From Glossina fuscipes (Eukaryota; Arthropoda; Insecta; Diptera; Glossinidae), in NCBI RefSeq assembly GCF_014805625.2, contig NW_023998416.1, positions 10,494,976-10,558,975 of the forward strand: a stretch of DNA of 64,000 nt, read 5' to 3'. The notes under the pieces were generated by a model. That model saw only the letters and a program-made list of their open reading frames with translations, did no database searches and was not told the DNA's origin. Positions within the stretch are counted from its first letter, which is position 1, and every line of letters begins with the position of its first letter. Positions 14,428 through 28,395 of this stretch are shown piece after piece. The position numbers and the translations under genes are program-made.

Positions 14428-16129
14428 TTCTGTTTGCTTTTCTGCTTCCAACGAGGTATTGAGGGTAATTTTTGTGGCACATTAAGGAACACATTCAAAT
14501 TTCACATCATTTATGTATGTGCTTGTGTGTGTGTGTGTGTTCAGAAGATTATCGTTATTTATAGCAGTTTTAAGTAAAGTTGAAGCATTAGAAAAATTTA
14601 TGGAGTTTTAAATTATTGAAGTGCTATCTACATAAGTTTTTTTTTGTTTATTTCGATTTTTTGAAAGCAATTTAAAAAAAGACAAGCGGAACAAGCAAAA
14701 CATTTTAAGGTAGATGTTATTGCCATTTAAGATTATTTAGCGACGATATCGTGGGTCAATCTTTTCAACTTGAAACTTTTAGTTAATTAGAGCATTTTGC
14801 TTTGTTTCATGCTTTAATAGCGTAAAAGTGCCTAGAGCACAATGAAAGAGCGGCAGCACTACTAACTAATCGAAGCAATTGTTAATATTTATATAAAATT
14901 TCATTGATTAACAAATCGTTCGGATTTACTTTGGATTATTTCAACAACAGAATCAATAGTATATCCCATAATTCCTAATTCCTTCGACAATGTTAAGCTA
15001 TATTGATGACACACGGAACACGAAAGATTTCATCAAAAATGGGTTACAATTATCTCTTGCCACTCTATTGACATATCGATATGTTGATTGATTGACAACG
15101 TGAAGGCTATTATAAATAGAGGCAATATTTTACCAACAAAGCCTAAGAATTTAAAAAGCTGCGCATATAACGGATAGCAAGAGTAGCTGATAGATAACCT
15201 GAGTAAGAGAAAACAGATGTGAGAAGAATTATGGCAGCTGAGAAATGTATGTGACTGACTAATGAAGTGTTAGAAGGATTATTGAGTTTAAGGAAAAGTG
15301 AGTTGATATATAATTTCTTCACTCAATAAATTCAAATATATAAACACGCGTCAGCATTCTTAACCTGTTAGCACAGGCGCGTATATTCTGAAGTTGAGCA
15401 CAATTCAGAAATTGCGTTGCAGATAAGTTATTTTGCGTATTGTGTATAACGTAATAAATATAATAAATAAATTGACAAACAATGTTCGCAATGAAAAAAA
15501 TACAGTGAATAAAACTTTATAAAACATAAATATGTTCTTGAAAACACTCGCCTTTCACACTAATCACTTACACTGCTATAAATACTTCGTTTAAACCCCA
15601 GGTAAATTTTATTCTACTACTTCCCGAACTCTCATTACATTTTGATATATTGACGACGTGCATGTGAGTTTTTCAATTTTTCTCTTGACTTGACAGAAAA
15701 ACCTTTAACGCCACAGAATCTGTCAATAAAAAGTCGTTGAATACAAGCTCTTTCGCAAAGGCTGCGCCTGTGTCAAACGCACCCCTGCTGAGAAGTTACC
15801 TCTTGTTAATAACAAGTCGCTATAAAGGGACTATAGTGTAGAGTCGAGCTTAATCGACACAACCGTGAAACGGAATTGTGGCTGAGATCGGTACTGAAGA
15901 AAGGAGTTACCAACTACCAAGATATTAAAATTTTATGATGACGACTTTGACGTTAATTGTAAATACGACTGTTATATTAAAAAAATTTCCCACCTGCATT
16001 CCGCGATACCCAAACTGTAAAATCTGTGATCCTGTCACTGATAGGTGCGGCAATTAAGTGACAACTTCTAAGTCGCGCGAGATTGACTGTTAAGCAGTCT
16101 ACTTCGCTCTGCCTAGTGCAGTTATGCTT
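12911..16129. other. A+T-rich non-coding DNA
   Basis: A 147-codon frame at 13733-14176 begins with TTG, is Lys-rich, crosses an A-rich tract and matches nothing I know. A TG run lies near 14.525-14.540 kb. Confidence 0.45.
14392..14422. repeat. Poly-A tract, about 31 bases
   Basis: Uninterrupted A run after an AGAGAG stretch. No retroelement body was recognised upstream. Confidence 0.95.
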
Positions 16130-16510
16130 ATTAGAGGATGCCTAAAACGTCACATGACTTGGTCCAAATTCTAGCAAACTTAACTCGAGTCACAGAAAAC
16201 TAAAAATTAGATATTCTCGCCATATAAGCCCTTGCTTTCCACGAAAGTCTCGGTATATGAGGTAATCTAAACACTAGAGTTATGTGATCCAAATTCCCTG
16301 CGATGGAAAAATTTTTATCGTAAAAGTGTAACAATCAGACCCTTTTGACATGTAAGTATTTATATTTCATGAGGATCCCTATACGCGCTAGAAACCAAAA
16401 AATAGATGTATGTGACCCCGATTCGGTAATGTTGACTTTTCTTTCTTTCTTTTTTTGCTCTTGAAATCATCATGACTTGAATTGACGAGCTAAAGGTTCT
16501 GTCATATGCA
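16130..16510 (+). repeat. Dispersed repeat, second family, copy 1
   Basis: AAAAAATAGATGTATGTG, CCCC, then ATTCGGTAATGTTGACTTTT, a pyrimidine run and TTTGCTCTTGAAATCATCATGA (about 16397-16475) align with 43131-43215. I count about 36 matches over the first 46 positions. A related TTATGTGATCCAAATTCCCTG lies at about 16279 and TGACTTGGTCCAAATTCTAG at about 16157, suggesting repeated subunits. No coding sequence was recognised; a 101-codon minus frame here is coincidental. Confidence 0.5.
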
Positions 16511-18540
16511 AACCTTTGCATTACAAACCAGCTTCTGCCTCTAGGCCGAGAGGCAAATAAAATGAAATAAAAAATGAAAATTGGCCGAGAATTTATAAAA
16601 CACAGCACATATATCTCTACTGCCTTCATTACGAGTTTAATCAAAATAGCTGATAATCCTTTCAATCACTCATGAAATTCATTTTATACGCTTTGCTACG
16701 TATTTTAATAGAGTGAAAGCTATTTTTAATTATTTTATTTAAACCAACTGTCATGAAATCCTTCCTTTACTGCGTATGTTTTTAGGCAAAGTGTGACATA
16801 AAATTAAATTGTTATCCCGCGTTATTTCGCGTTTTTGACAGTATGCTAGTTATCGATAAGAGGAAAAGATATCTGAAAGGCTTTTCATTCATTTGTGTTT
16901 ACACTCAAACAAACAAGTATCAGTGTTTCAAATGCATGCATATGCATGATTCTATTGATAATTGGATAAATTGGTATTTGGAAACACTCTCAACGCGATT
17001 ACATGCACATGTAAACCCAATTTCTGTGCCCCTCAAGCGCAACACAACATCATATTTAATTAGTATGAAAAAATCTAAACGAAATATCGGTAAAATCAAG
17101 CCAGTTGTAAAATTCTCAACCAAAGAACTTCTTTTGTTCTGCGTCGTACTTTTTTTTTTTTTTTTGTGTTTGCAGTCCTTCAAAATAGATTTTAGTTCAA
17201 CCAATATATAGGCCAAGCGTTAAAGTAGTTATTAAAACATTTTTTCCAGGCACTTCCTTTGACTTTGTGTTTCAAAGTTTCCTCCATGAAACGAATTACA
17301 GCTCAATTGAATGCCGAATATTGTTGAACAAACTGGATTCTTCATCGATATGATAAAATTCGAATTTTTGAACAGAGAAGAAATCTTTTGGAGTTAAAGT
17401 ATGAAATGTTCAACTTTAATGAAAAGAGAACGACCTTCAATTCGCTATATTTTCCAAGTATGATCTAAATGTTGTAGCAGTATTCATAAGACATGTTTGG
17501 TCCCTTCTTTCTCAATTTTATCTAATCTAATGGGTTTTAGTTGCGGACAGCATTTATCCTATGAGAAAGCTTCCTAAACAAGCGCAATATGTATTCGCCT
17601 TCCTGGAATTTTCCCAAAATAGCTACGTACACGGGTTATGACTTCATAGCGATTGTAATAAACCTTTTACAAGACATTTTCAGAAATAAACCGCGAAAAA
17701 ATTGTTTAAAAAACGCACAGTACTTGATGGTTAGTTTTCTACTTTAATTGGCAGTAGGATGTCAGAGAATTGAGCTCCATCAGACCATTGGAATAATTAT
17801 CAATGAAAAACGAGTTAATTCGTAGACTACTCCAGGGTCCCTTTAAAAGCTTTGTTAACACAAAAATCAATGATTTTTCTATTTAAGGAGAGTTTTTTGG
17901 TAGACGATGCTCTGCATTTTCTTTCGCTTTGTTTGTGATATTTGTATGTGAAAGAGAGCTCATTAGAAACTACATGACTGAAAATAATCCACTGTTGATA
18001 ACCTATTTACATATGAGCATTTTTATATAAGGTTTAGGCATATGATTAATTAATTAATTGCTTTGCATACTTACGTTTAAACGATATCCTAGCAATTTTG
18101 AGACAACAATAAAAGCGATATGTCATAGTAGAGAAAAAATCTTGAAATATTAGAGGAGAGAAATTTTTTTTAGTTTGCTTATGATTGATTTGAAACGTAA
18201 ACGTAAGAGTGACGTTGAATAACTGAGAGTTCAGTCTGAGTTAAACAATAAATGACTTATCTAGTTGACTGGCAATAAATGGAAGGGCAAAAAGAGCTGT
18301 AAGCATGAAATACCAATAACGCAGCACAATTTCGACGCGAGGCCCACATATATGCACGTTTCCCAATATTATTAAAAAAAAAAAAATACTTAAAATCAAA
18401 AGCAAGATCATCGATCATTGTAAAGTATTGTAATGAATTAACTTTAACTTCACTTGAAAGTATACAACAAGAACAACAACAGCAACAAGAATAACAACAA
18501 GAGCCCTGCGCAGTCATATATCCATACGCTACTTATCTTT
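16511..18540. other. A+T-rich non-coding DNA
   Basis: GCCTCTAGGCCGAGAGGC near 16.537 kb can form a small hairpin. The open frames at 16.84-17.22 kb on both strands are not recognised. Confidence 0.45.
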
Positions 18541-19299
18541 TTTAAAAGTCATATAAATTTGTAGACGTAAACATTTAACTTAATTATGTTGCACACATCA
18601 ACGCAGGCATTCGAGAAAAAGAAGAAAAAGAGAAATTTAAGAACGAAAAAGGCAAAAACTAATTTTACCAAAGTGACTATATCTACACACAAGAGTATAT
18701 ATATATATATATATCGCTACAATCAACCAACCAGCAACAGTGCAGAGAGTCAGGAAGTATTTCTTTTTTATTTTTTACTTTGTTTTATTTTAACTTTTGC
18801 TGCTGAAGTATATAAAATTTAAGACTTGTAAATGTTTCCGATCATGTAGTTAATAAAATGCGGTATTTTATCTGTATCGAATGCTACAAAGATTTATTGG
18901 CTTATGCTAATTTCTAAATTCACGCCTTCAAAACTTTTTACATATATGTATATTTGTATGTAAACATAAACATGTTGCACTTACCTACGTAGGGATAAAC
19001 GGGCGGATGGACAGACCTTAAAACCGCACCAACCAAACGTGGTGTGTGTATATGATTGCTGCGCGCGCGCGTGTATATGTTACTTTCTGCTAGCAAACAA
19101 ACCTAAAAAGAAAAAAAGTTTTCTCTCCTTTTTTTTTTTCATTTTCTCCAACAGCATGTCAGAATGCATGTGAAAAATTGCATTTCCAAAAAGGGGAAAA
19201 ACAACACACACACTCCATCGGTGCACACGTATACATGCACATGCATACATGCTCACGCAGCAAAACGAAGCTGCAATAAACGTATGGAACAGACAACAA

Positions 19300-19395
19300 A
19301 AAACAAAAAACAAAAAAAAAAAAAAAAACTTCATAGAAATTGTTAAAGATAAACTGCAACATAAACCAAAAAAAAAAAAAAAAAAAAAAAAAGAA
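19300..19395. repeat. Poly-A tracts
   Basis: An A-rich run ending near 19327, then about 26 uninterrupted A at 19367-19392. Confidence 0.93.
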
Positions 19396-22369
19396 GAAAC
19401 TTAGGTACACACAAATTCGTATACAAACGCCTATCTATGGATACTCACATAGCATAGAAAATTAGTAAAACTTTTATATCGATACGCATAAATTTCTCTA
19501 TTCTCTTGAAAAAGGTACAAACGAACACACACACATATTATCTGCATATACATTGTGTATATACAAACTGGCAGCTATAAAAGCTTTGAAGTCAATATAA
19601 TTTAATGAAGTCGAAAATGTAAGTAAAAATTTCGGAAAAGCAAAATAAAAATTAGGGTGTGGTTGATATCCGGCAGAAATAAATTTCCTTACAAATATAT
19701 ATGTATGTTTTTTTTATTCTCGTGTAAATAGAATAAAAAAAAAAATTATTCAATTTTATTTTAACATAATATAACGTGTGTTTATTAAGTTTACAAACAT
19801 TTTTCCAAAAATATGCAACGAATAACTTTTTCCAACTTACGCTATTGCGCAAAAAAAATTCGTGAAAAGCATAAAATACATGTTTTTTTTTTTTTTTAAA
19901 TTTTTATCCAGAAAAATGGGATCATTGAGGACGCGGACATTTTAAGCGGATAAAAACATTAGTAGAGCAGAAGTTGGGAAAATTTAATAACAAAATCAAT
20001 CGGAATTCGTTATTTTTATGACGAATTCATGCTATCGTTATCCTAATGATTCATAAACAAATCCATACACAATAGTTCGCTGCAGAAATGTAACATTTAC
20101 CAGAACATAAATTTTATCATGACAAAGCATTAACCAGTTAACTGTGTCGGCAATGTTTGGCAATGAATCCGTATACTCGTCAAATACAGAATACGTGTAA
20201 TACGAAATTAGGTTATAATGAAAAGAGAAAAGTGACAAAGTGACAAAAATATTTTCTAATACACATTATAATGGCGATTATACATTCAGAATGATGAAAT
20301 TTTATGCAGAAATCCAACAAGGATGCATGAACGGATCATGACGTATATATTCGTTATACACAGTTAACCAACTAATACTTACTACAGTACGTTTTCCTAA
20401 ACGGTTAAGTTTTTTGAAAATTTATCCAACTAAAATGTGATGGATGTCTGTCTTTTTTGGTATTTGAACAAAACAGATGGAAATTTTTGATAAAAAAGTT
20501 CTTAAGACATTCCCTGCCAAGTGCACCGTTTCCTTTATACGCCGAAATTCACCTTTTTTACAGTAAAACATGATCATATCAAAAATGATTGAATTAAATA
20601 AATTTGTTTTTTTTCTTTTTGTTACATCGTTATCATCGAGATCAAGAAGATCATGAATCTCTTATAAGCAGCAAAAGAGTATTTAATTGATATTGTTAAA
20701 TTTTTTAGCATGTACTGAAAACGGTACACATGACCCACATTTATTATTATCTACTTAGGGACAGATTGGCGAGCAGCAGATGAGAAAAAACATTAATTGC
20801 CTGGAAACGAGATGATTTATCAGGTAGGCACAAACAGCATTAAAAAAAATATCATACTATTGCCATATTTTATCAATGGAAAAGCCCTTTCACAAATGTC
20901 CACATAACTGCTTTCAAGATTGTCTACGAATAAGTTTTTCTACAATCGTTCTACGGATGGTATCTGATAAGTTATTCCGGTTCGTAGTCCCGCCCTCCTA
21001 GAGTACCTAGAACAATAATAAAATCGAATGTGAATTCATCAAACATTATCCTTCCTTATTAACATTGATTCCAATTAATGACTTGTATGTGTTCATGTTC
21101 GCGTAATACGATTATGCACAAAGAAATGAATATGAATGAAATAGCGTTAAAGGGCAATATTCCTTTCCATACGGTATTCATACTTTTTTGCAAAATATGA
21201 GAAAAACAGCAGTTTGCGATGGCGCTTGTTTTCAATGGCATAACTGGAGCTATTTTTTTATAATTACAGTCGAACGTTACTAAAATGTTAACAGAAACTT
21301 GGTCACGGTTCCAACACCAAAACCTCAGTATTTCTCGTTCTGAACCCTACGTAGTTTAAAATGGAAAAACGCTTGCTGCGTTCACTCCCTGATTGAGTTT
21401 GTCTTATCGGGAATATCTGGTCAACACTGCCAAGATGGAAAAGCAGTGTATTAATATTTGGTCCAGTGGCTGAGAAGGCATTACAAAGTATACGAATTAA
21501 CGTAGCATCAAGTGGCGGAAGTAAGAGAAGGTTCTGACTTTGATTGCTGTAAATTTTGTCATGAACTGCTGAGATTAGAGAAACCAACTAGATAGTCGTT
21601 AACTTAGATTCTGCTATGATTCGCCAAATATCAAACTATTTGAATTAGTTAAAACTAAATCATAATTGCGGGCAAAAAAAAAAAATAAAAAGTGAAAATT
21701 TGAAAAAAGCGGATATATATCGTGCAAGAAAAATTACTTAACATAGCTATGGTGTTAAAAAGTTGAAAGAAAATGTAGTTACGACACGCCTCCGTAAATG
21801 TATAACGTACTCATAACGCTAGGTTTGGCGAAAATTTCAAGTCATGCATTTCAATTTTCGCAATTTTTATGAAATATTGCCTTTAACAAAAATATTTATC
21901 AAAGCAATTACAAAACATTTACAAACCCATCAAACGCATGTAATCGTTTCGTTTTGCTTTTTTTTCCATTCTAAATATTTCAAAAAATTTATGGAAAATA
22001 TTTTCTTTTCTCTACATATTCGCATTCGCTAGTAATCCCTATAACGCGGCGCGGTATTACTAGCTCTGATTGATATGAAGGCGTCTTTACAAAATTCTAA
22101 CGCAAACTGTTTACTCGGCCAATAAGTGCCTGTATGAATATATGCATGCATACGTGTTTGGTTATATGTGGGCTTGTACGCGTATTGTTTGAGTATATGT
22201 GCGTATTACGACTCCATTACCAATATGCATACAAAATAGTTGGAAGGAAATCGGAAAGAAAAAAAAACAAAAAACAAAAATCACCGCCTAAGCGATAAAA
22301 ACATAGCATAAATGATGCCAACAACTGATTGTGACGTGATGATAAAGTATGATAGCGAACGAATGAAAA

Positions 22370-22466
22370 AAGAATATATATATATATATGCGTATATAGC
22401 ATACATATATAACAAAAATATTTAAACTCTATATCAAAAAAAAAAAAAAAAAAAAAAAAAGCAGAG

Positions 22467-22497
<31 letters not shown>

Positions 22498-22500
22498 AAC
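22370..22500. repeat. TA and poly-A low-complexity block
   Basis: TA run near 22372-22391, 25 A at 22436-22460, then A and TA again to 22495. Confidence 0.93.
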
Positions 22501-22910
22501 TAACCAAGAGGAAAATCACACGTATATATGAAAAATGCCTGTGTGTACAATTTGCGTGTGTAACTGCGTGTTTATATGTATACACACATTGGTCGCAATC
22601 GCGCTCTTGACATACACTTGAAACAAATGCAAAAAATGTTAAAAAGAAAAATTGTAGGAAAAACGATAAAAACACATACGTTGAGCCTTCTTTTAGTAAA
22701 TATAAAAAGATAACCAAGAACAAATAGCAGCATTCTACAGTGTTGACTTCATCATCAGGCCGCCTTGGTTGCATATTTTTATATGCACTATACACAGAGA
22801 TATGAAGACTACGACATGAGCACGACATAAATGGTTCTTTATGTAGCAGAGGCTTTTCTTTTACATTCGTTTGCGTCATTGAATACGCGTATGCACATAT
22901 TCACATTCGT

Positions 22911-22914
22911 ACAA

Positions 22915-22959
<45 letters not shown>
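22911..22959. repeat. (TA)n array
   Basis: About 45 bases of uninterrupted TA after CAATATATG. Confidence 0.96.
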
Positions 22960-22962
<3 letters not shown>

Positions 22963-23100
22963 GTGATTTTTTGTTTCATATCCATAAATATAAATGTGGA
23001 ATTGTGCACCTCATTCTCTTTTGTCTACATTATTATGTGTACGTTTTTTATAGTGACAGCTCGACAATCCAGACAGACAGAGAAAGAGAGGCAGCAAACA

Positions 23101-23192
23101 TACACACATATATTTATAAATATATTTATATATATATATATATATATATATTTCCTATATATATATATTTTTTTTAATATTATATATAAACG
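23101..23192. repeat. TA-rich block
   Basis: Interrupted TA runs with TTTATA and TTTCC breaks. Open frames on both strands here are translations of the repeat. Confidence 0.93.
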
Positions 23193-23394
23193 TAAATAAA
23201 GGTATGCAATCATATACATATGACATATTCCATGTAGAGCTCTTAGGCCGTCATACATACTTACTAAGTCCATGCTACTATCCATATACGTTGTTATTGT
23301 ATGGCAAAGGATCTGGTACACGTTTTGAATGCAACACTATTTTATAACGATGACGATGACAACAAGAATAGCAAAGCAACTACAACAGCGACAA

Positions 23395-23442
23395 TAACGG
23401 CAACAACAACAACAACAACAATAATAATAATAATAATAACAA
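23395..23442. repeat. (CAA)n then (TAA)n array
   Basis: CAA units from 23401 pass directly into ATA/TAA units up to about 23440. Confidence 0.93.
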
Positions 23443-26159
23443 TACCAGCATATATATATTACTACTAAGTATATGTTTATAACGAGCGCATTTTATCTGC
23501 GTTAGAATAAACATTAGAACAATCTTAGGAGTTTACAGGCAGACATAGTATGTAAGAGCAGTAAGAGAGCGAGTAAGTAGATTGAGAATTTTTTTTTACT
23601 TTTTTTCTTCTCTACATTTGTACAAATCCTTACGGTATTTTGTTTACACATCAGAGGAATGCTGTAGTTGTGTAGTAGTTGAATAGTAGTCTGATATATT
23701 CTGACTGGGATTAAAAGTAATATGTGGGTGAAGAGGATACTAAAGTGCGATAAGAATTCCACTGAGTGCAAGTCTAATGATTAAGGATAAACTAATCGAA
23801 AAAAAACAAGAAAAAATTAAAATGCAACAAAAAGTTTACGGAGAAAAATGCTTAAATTTTATATTAAAACTAAAAGTTATTTATATAACAAAAAAAAATA
23901 AATAAATAAATAAAATTTGTGAACAGTGCTAAGCACGTTTGGCTAATAAACGTTAAAATATATTTATTATATTATTATTTATTTATGCCATTCAATGTCG
24001 TGTTATGAAATACGAAATATTATACCTTGCTTTCCAGGAATTATACCTTGTTAAGATATAATTTTTTTGTCGTTCTTATGTGGGAGGGGGCCACCAATAT
24101 GTGAACTGATGTATTGCGAATTTAACAAAAACTCATTTTCTTTTTTTTCGCAAAATACTAAATTAGGCGTTGTTTTGCTTTATGATGGCTTCATTTCGTT
24201 GAGCACCCTTATATGGTACAAAATGCAAAAAAATGGATCTAGGTGGGGCAACGTTTGTACAGTTAATTCTTACTTCAAGTTATAATTGGGGACTAACTTT
24301 CACTATTAGATATTAAGGATTAATCCTCTCTTTTACTTTTGTGTTTTATATCAATACAGTTGGCCGAAATACTGTTGCTAAACGATGCTTGTCGAAAAGT
24401 TTTAAAATTTGAAAACTTTCTCAAAATTATGTAACACAAGGGCGGTGGTCGTAAAAATAATCAATCCACTCAATCCACTTTCAATACACTTTCTTCTTGG
24501 GTTAAATCTCATCGGTATACGGAATTTACGAAAAATGACCCCGAAGATGATACATTCAGAGCCTAAACATAAAACATGGTTCTATCTTAAGTCTTTCCAT
24601 ACGTTCCATATATCTGCACAAGCTTAATATGCCACATTCAAAAAGATATTTGAAAGTGTACCAGATAGCAGCGCTTTTACGGCCACTTCCTACAAAACGC
24701 CCCATTTTCAAAATGTTGTGTTACGAAAAAAAAAAAATTTCAATTTTCAAAGATCGCTAAGCATTAAAATTTCGTCATCGTAAGCCGATATTGAAAATTT
24801 GTATCGGATCAGTTGATTATTTTCAGCGAGCCCTTTATAAGGATTTTCCTGAACATTAAGACCTTGTATACCAACTATATCTAATCATTAACAATTAATG
24901 AGTAACAATAAATAATAAGTAAGAAGAAGACCTTTGACGGAAATATTAAGTTCGCTGAGTTTACACTCCATATAAGGAGATAATTTTTAATATTTTTGTT
25001 TCGAAAATAATAGGCAAATAACACTAGATGTACTGTTGCAAAGTATTTTTATATATAAAGACTTAACTTGTTTTTTTTTTTCGAAATTTTTATTACTAAA
25101 AATCTTGTCAGAACGAAAACGGGTAGAGTAAGCGCGGCGTGTAAAGCGAGCTGTAGGTGTATTACATTTCAAAGCATATATATTATGCAAATTTGTCTTT
25201 ATATGTTTGAAGAAGAACTACTACAAGATATTCCAGTTCGAGAACATTCCTCATAAACTTAAAAAGTCTGACAGTATTTTGCTATTTTCTCATTTTCAAT
25301 AATATCCTCAAATGCATGGATATATCTGTTAACAGAAGAATTGTACAACGAGATCTGAAACTTGTTATAAAGCGAGAACATTTAAACAACTTACAAACTT
25401 CACTAATGCATGATAAAATGCTTTTAAGATATATCAGTGGTATGCCCTGGTAAGCATCATTGTGTAAATTCAATTCAATATTAGTTATCTCAGAAATGGC
25501 ATTTGTTTATTTTACTTCTGTCTGTCTCGACTGTTCGTTCTCCGTTTGTCTTTGTGTTCACTTTTTTTCCACTTTGTCATCGAATGAATGCAACTCCATA
25601 AATTATTTAAAAAGGCGATAAGCGTTTCAGAAAGAAGAAAAATATGTTTATAATTCTTTAAATATCAAACGCATCTATTACATGGAAACCAATAACCGGA
25701 TTTTCTTATCCTGATCTATAGTCTTTAAAATGAGTAAAAGAGAAAAAAAAAAAAACTTGGAATTCCTAAAGACCTTTTAACACTTCAATACCAAAAAGAC
25801 CGGTACGAAAGAAACAACGCATATAAATGTAAAGACGACGGCTATCTAAATTTTCAATAATTCTCGCAGGTTGAGTGCATCATCAAGTCTTAGACAAGAG
25901 AGAGTGCTGTTGTTACCATAAATATGAACATATCAACATTTTGTAGATGATTATCTCATCATAGCTGAACAACAACATTTTGTAACGCGCGATATAAGAT
26001 AAATAAAATCACAAATGCAATCGAAGTAAAATACGTAAACACAGCTAACAATAAAAATTGTAATAATAGCAGAGAAAATGAAAACTACTACATGAAGAGA
26101 AAGAGGCAAAAAAAAAGAAAAAAAAAAGAGAAAGAAATAATATAACTTGCAGACTGTGG

Positions 26160-26187
26160 CACACACAAACACACACACACACACACG
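26160..26187. repeat. (CA)n array
   Basis: Short CA run with two AACA interruptions. Confidence 0.9.
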
Positions 26188-26381
26188 CATAAATAAACAA
26201 ACATAGTTGTAAACCATGATATTCGTACATAGAAATAATAAACAGAAACTATTAACACATAGTTACATATATGTAATGCTTGCCGAGCCACTACCAAATG
26301 TTTAGCTAACATTTAACATTGACTTTTACCTGCGGTTTTTCGAATAGCGGTTGCTATGTTTAAACCTTTTAAATACCAACT

Positions 26382-26443
26382 AGCTGACTCTCTGGCTGGT
26401 TGGCTGACTGGCTGGCTGGTTGCCTGCCTGCCTGCCTGGCTGA
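26382..26443. repeat. (CTGG)n/(CTGC)n tetranucleotide array
   Basis: Imperfect CTGACTGG, CTGGTTGG and CCTG units. A similar CCTG array lies at 57081-57122. Confidence 0.85.
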
Positions 26444-26879
26444 TGTATTAAAGTTTTAATATGTCGTTGTCATATTTGCTCTTAAACACGCTCTGGTCAT
26501 AAACAATATTATTTGCCCGGTTATTCGTTAACGTTGTCGTAAACTAGTTTCATTTCTTTTCTTCTTCTTTCCATTTCATATTCTATTATATTTATATTAC
26601 TCCACAGCTTTTTAGTGTATGCATGCATGTGTATGTACTATACATTCATAATTTTAACTATTCGTATATCTGTTCGCCTCTATCGTTGTTCTCTTGGCCT
26701 ATACACATTTCTTAGTCTTAAGCATCATGCACGTTCACATGCTCACCAACAAATAATATTCTTAATCCATTTAAGCGTTTTTATATTGTATGGTATGGCT
26801 TAGATGCGAACAAAACAGTACAGTATTATATATACTTATATATGTATATATGGGGATGAATAGTGAATAGAGAGTTGAG

Positions 26880-26897
26880 AAGACCAGTACTGGTCTT
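26880..26897. repeat. Perfect 18-bp palindrome
   Basis: AAGACCAGTACTGGTCTT reads the same on both strands. Its surroundings are ordinary. No function is known to me. Confidence 0.6.
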
Positions 26898-28164
26898 GTG
26901 CTTAGAGTTTGTTCCCTTAGAAGAAATTCTTTTTCCGTCTGACCACAACCACAAAAATTTCAACTTTCAACAGCTAAACAACACCGACAAAAAAATGTGA
27001 AAAAGTACACAACTCATAACTAACAATTGCTTGTACACTAACTAAAAGATACTTATGATGCACACTCAGAGATTTCAGCATTTGTATTTTCAAAGATGAG
27101 TTGTTGTACTTGCTATTACTAGGTTTGGATAAAGCAACGTCTGCCGAACTTTCCTTAATATGAATATCTTTTTTTTTTATCGACTCGCGCTACGGTTACT
27201 TCATTTCCAAAATAAAACTACTTTTCTGTCAATTCCCCTTTTGCATCTCTTCTTCTTCTTCCTTTTCTTATTTCTTTTTCTTCTTGATCTGTGACTTTTT
27301 TCTTTCTTCGCAACGCACAACTGTTAGAACGTTTTGTTGTTTTAGCTGATGTTGTGCAAAAAAAAAAAAAAATCCTTTTTTGTATTATTTTGGCCCGTTC
27401 ATCATAAACAGTTACGCTCCTGTGAGAGCACTTTCGTTTTGCATCCAAAATCAAAAAAGGAAAGAAAACAGAAAAAAAAAAAAAAAACAGTCAGAAGAAG
27501 AAACTGGAAAGAGATCAGTCTGCGAGGTCTTTGCTGTAGATGATAATTGTACGATAATAATTCCCGACCGCAATTGTGCGACAACAGCAACAAACGGCAA
27601 ACGGGTAACTTATAAATGTATAACAATACCAGTAATCCGCAGCACAAAGCATAGCAACATAAATGTTATTAGGTTTACCAAGACGATTATGATGTTTAAG
27701 TAGTAACATATACGAACATTAAGTTTTCAGTTACGGCTCGGTTCACTACACTTGACGAATTATGTTTAAATTAAAGAAATTTTCTTAATATGTTCGAGAA
27801 GTAAACCTTTGAAAAGTGGAACAATCCTTCTAATCTGTTATCATAGTTTTGTAAGGTATTCTGAACTATCATAGTTATACGAAACTTTCTCAAGCCTAAC
27901 CCAAGCTTAATAAAGTTTAACTAGCTAACTAGGCTTATTGCCTCGAATAGTGCTTTCTAAAAGATGATATCCACTATTGAACAATATTTTAGGCTTATTC
28001 TTATCCGATAAAGTGTTTCAGTAAAGGGTTTACTTATCTCCTTTCCAAAATGAATTCAATATGTTATGTCTGCATATTACTAAATTTACCGAAAATGTCA
28101 AAACATCTTATCTGGGAAATGCTATAGTAATATATTACGACATGCCCATTAACTCTTTCATGAC

Positions 28165-28395
28165 GGCAAATCAACACCGTACATTGCCACCGTTCGCGCC
28201 GATGCAACTGACCCATACTTCTCCACCGATGCATTGCACTACGCTGCAATAGGTGGCACGAGCCGCTGTAAGCCAATAAATGAGTGCAGTATATAGACGT
28301 GGCCAACCGATGGAATGCATCAGCTAGCTGTCATGTACAGCGCCCGTGGCGACGGGATTACAGAGGTGATTGCGGACCCAGCCGCATTCCGTGTT
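28165..28395. other. Small G+C-rich island of unknown origin
   Basis: About 230 bases are close to half G+C, in a setting that is mostly A+T. Plus-strand frames give short open pieces such as STPYIATVRADATDPYFS and VMYSARGDGITEVIADPAAF, separated by a stop, but no family is recognised. No terminal repeats were seen. It may be a fragment of a mobile element or a processed gene. Confidence 0.3.

Larger units (their letters stand above)
18541..23510. other. Microsatellite-rich non-coding DNA
   Basis: Apart from the arrays listed separately, it holds GCGCGC/TGTGTA near 19.06 kb and CA runs near 19.21 and 19.53 kb. The part at 19.9-22.05 kb is plain A+T-rich sequence with no recognised element; a 94-codon minus frame at 21303-21587 starts with TTG and is not recognised. 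Confidence 0.5.
23511..28164. other. A+T-rich non-coding DNA
   Basis: Pyrimidine-rich TTCTTC near 27.25 kb and poly-A near 27.36 and 27.475 kb. No coding sequence or transposon recognised. Confidence 0.5.

Noticed and set aside
22217..22879. 220-codon minus-strand open frame
   Set aside because: Phe/Tyr/Ile-rich translation of poly-A, TA and CA tracts; not protein-like.
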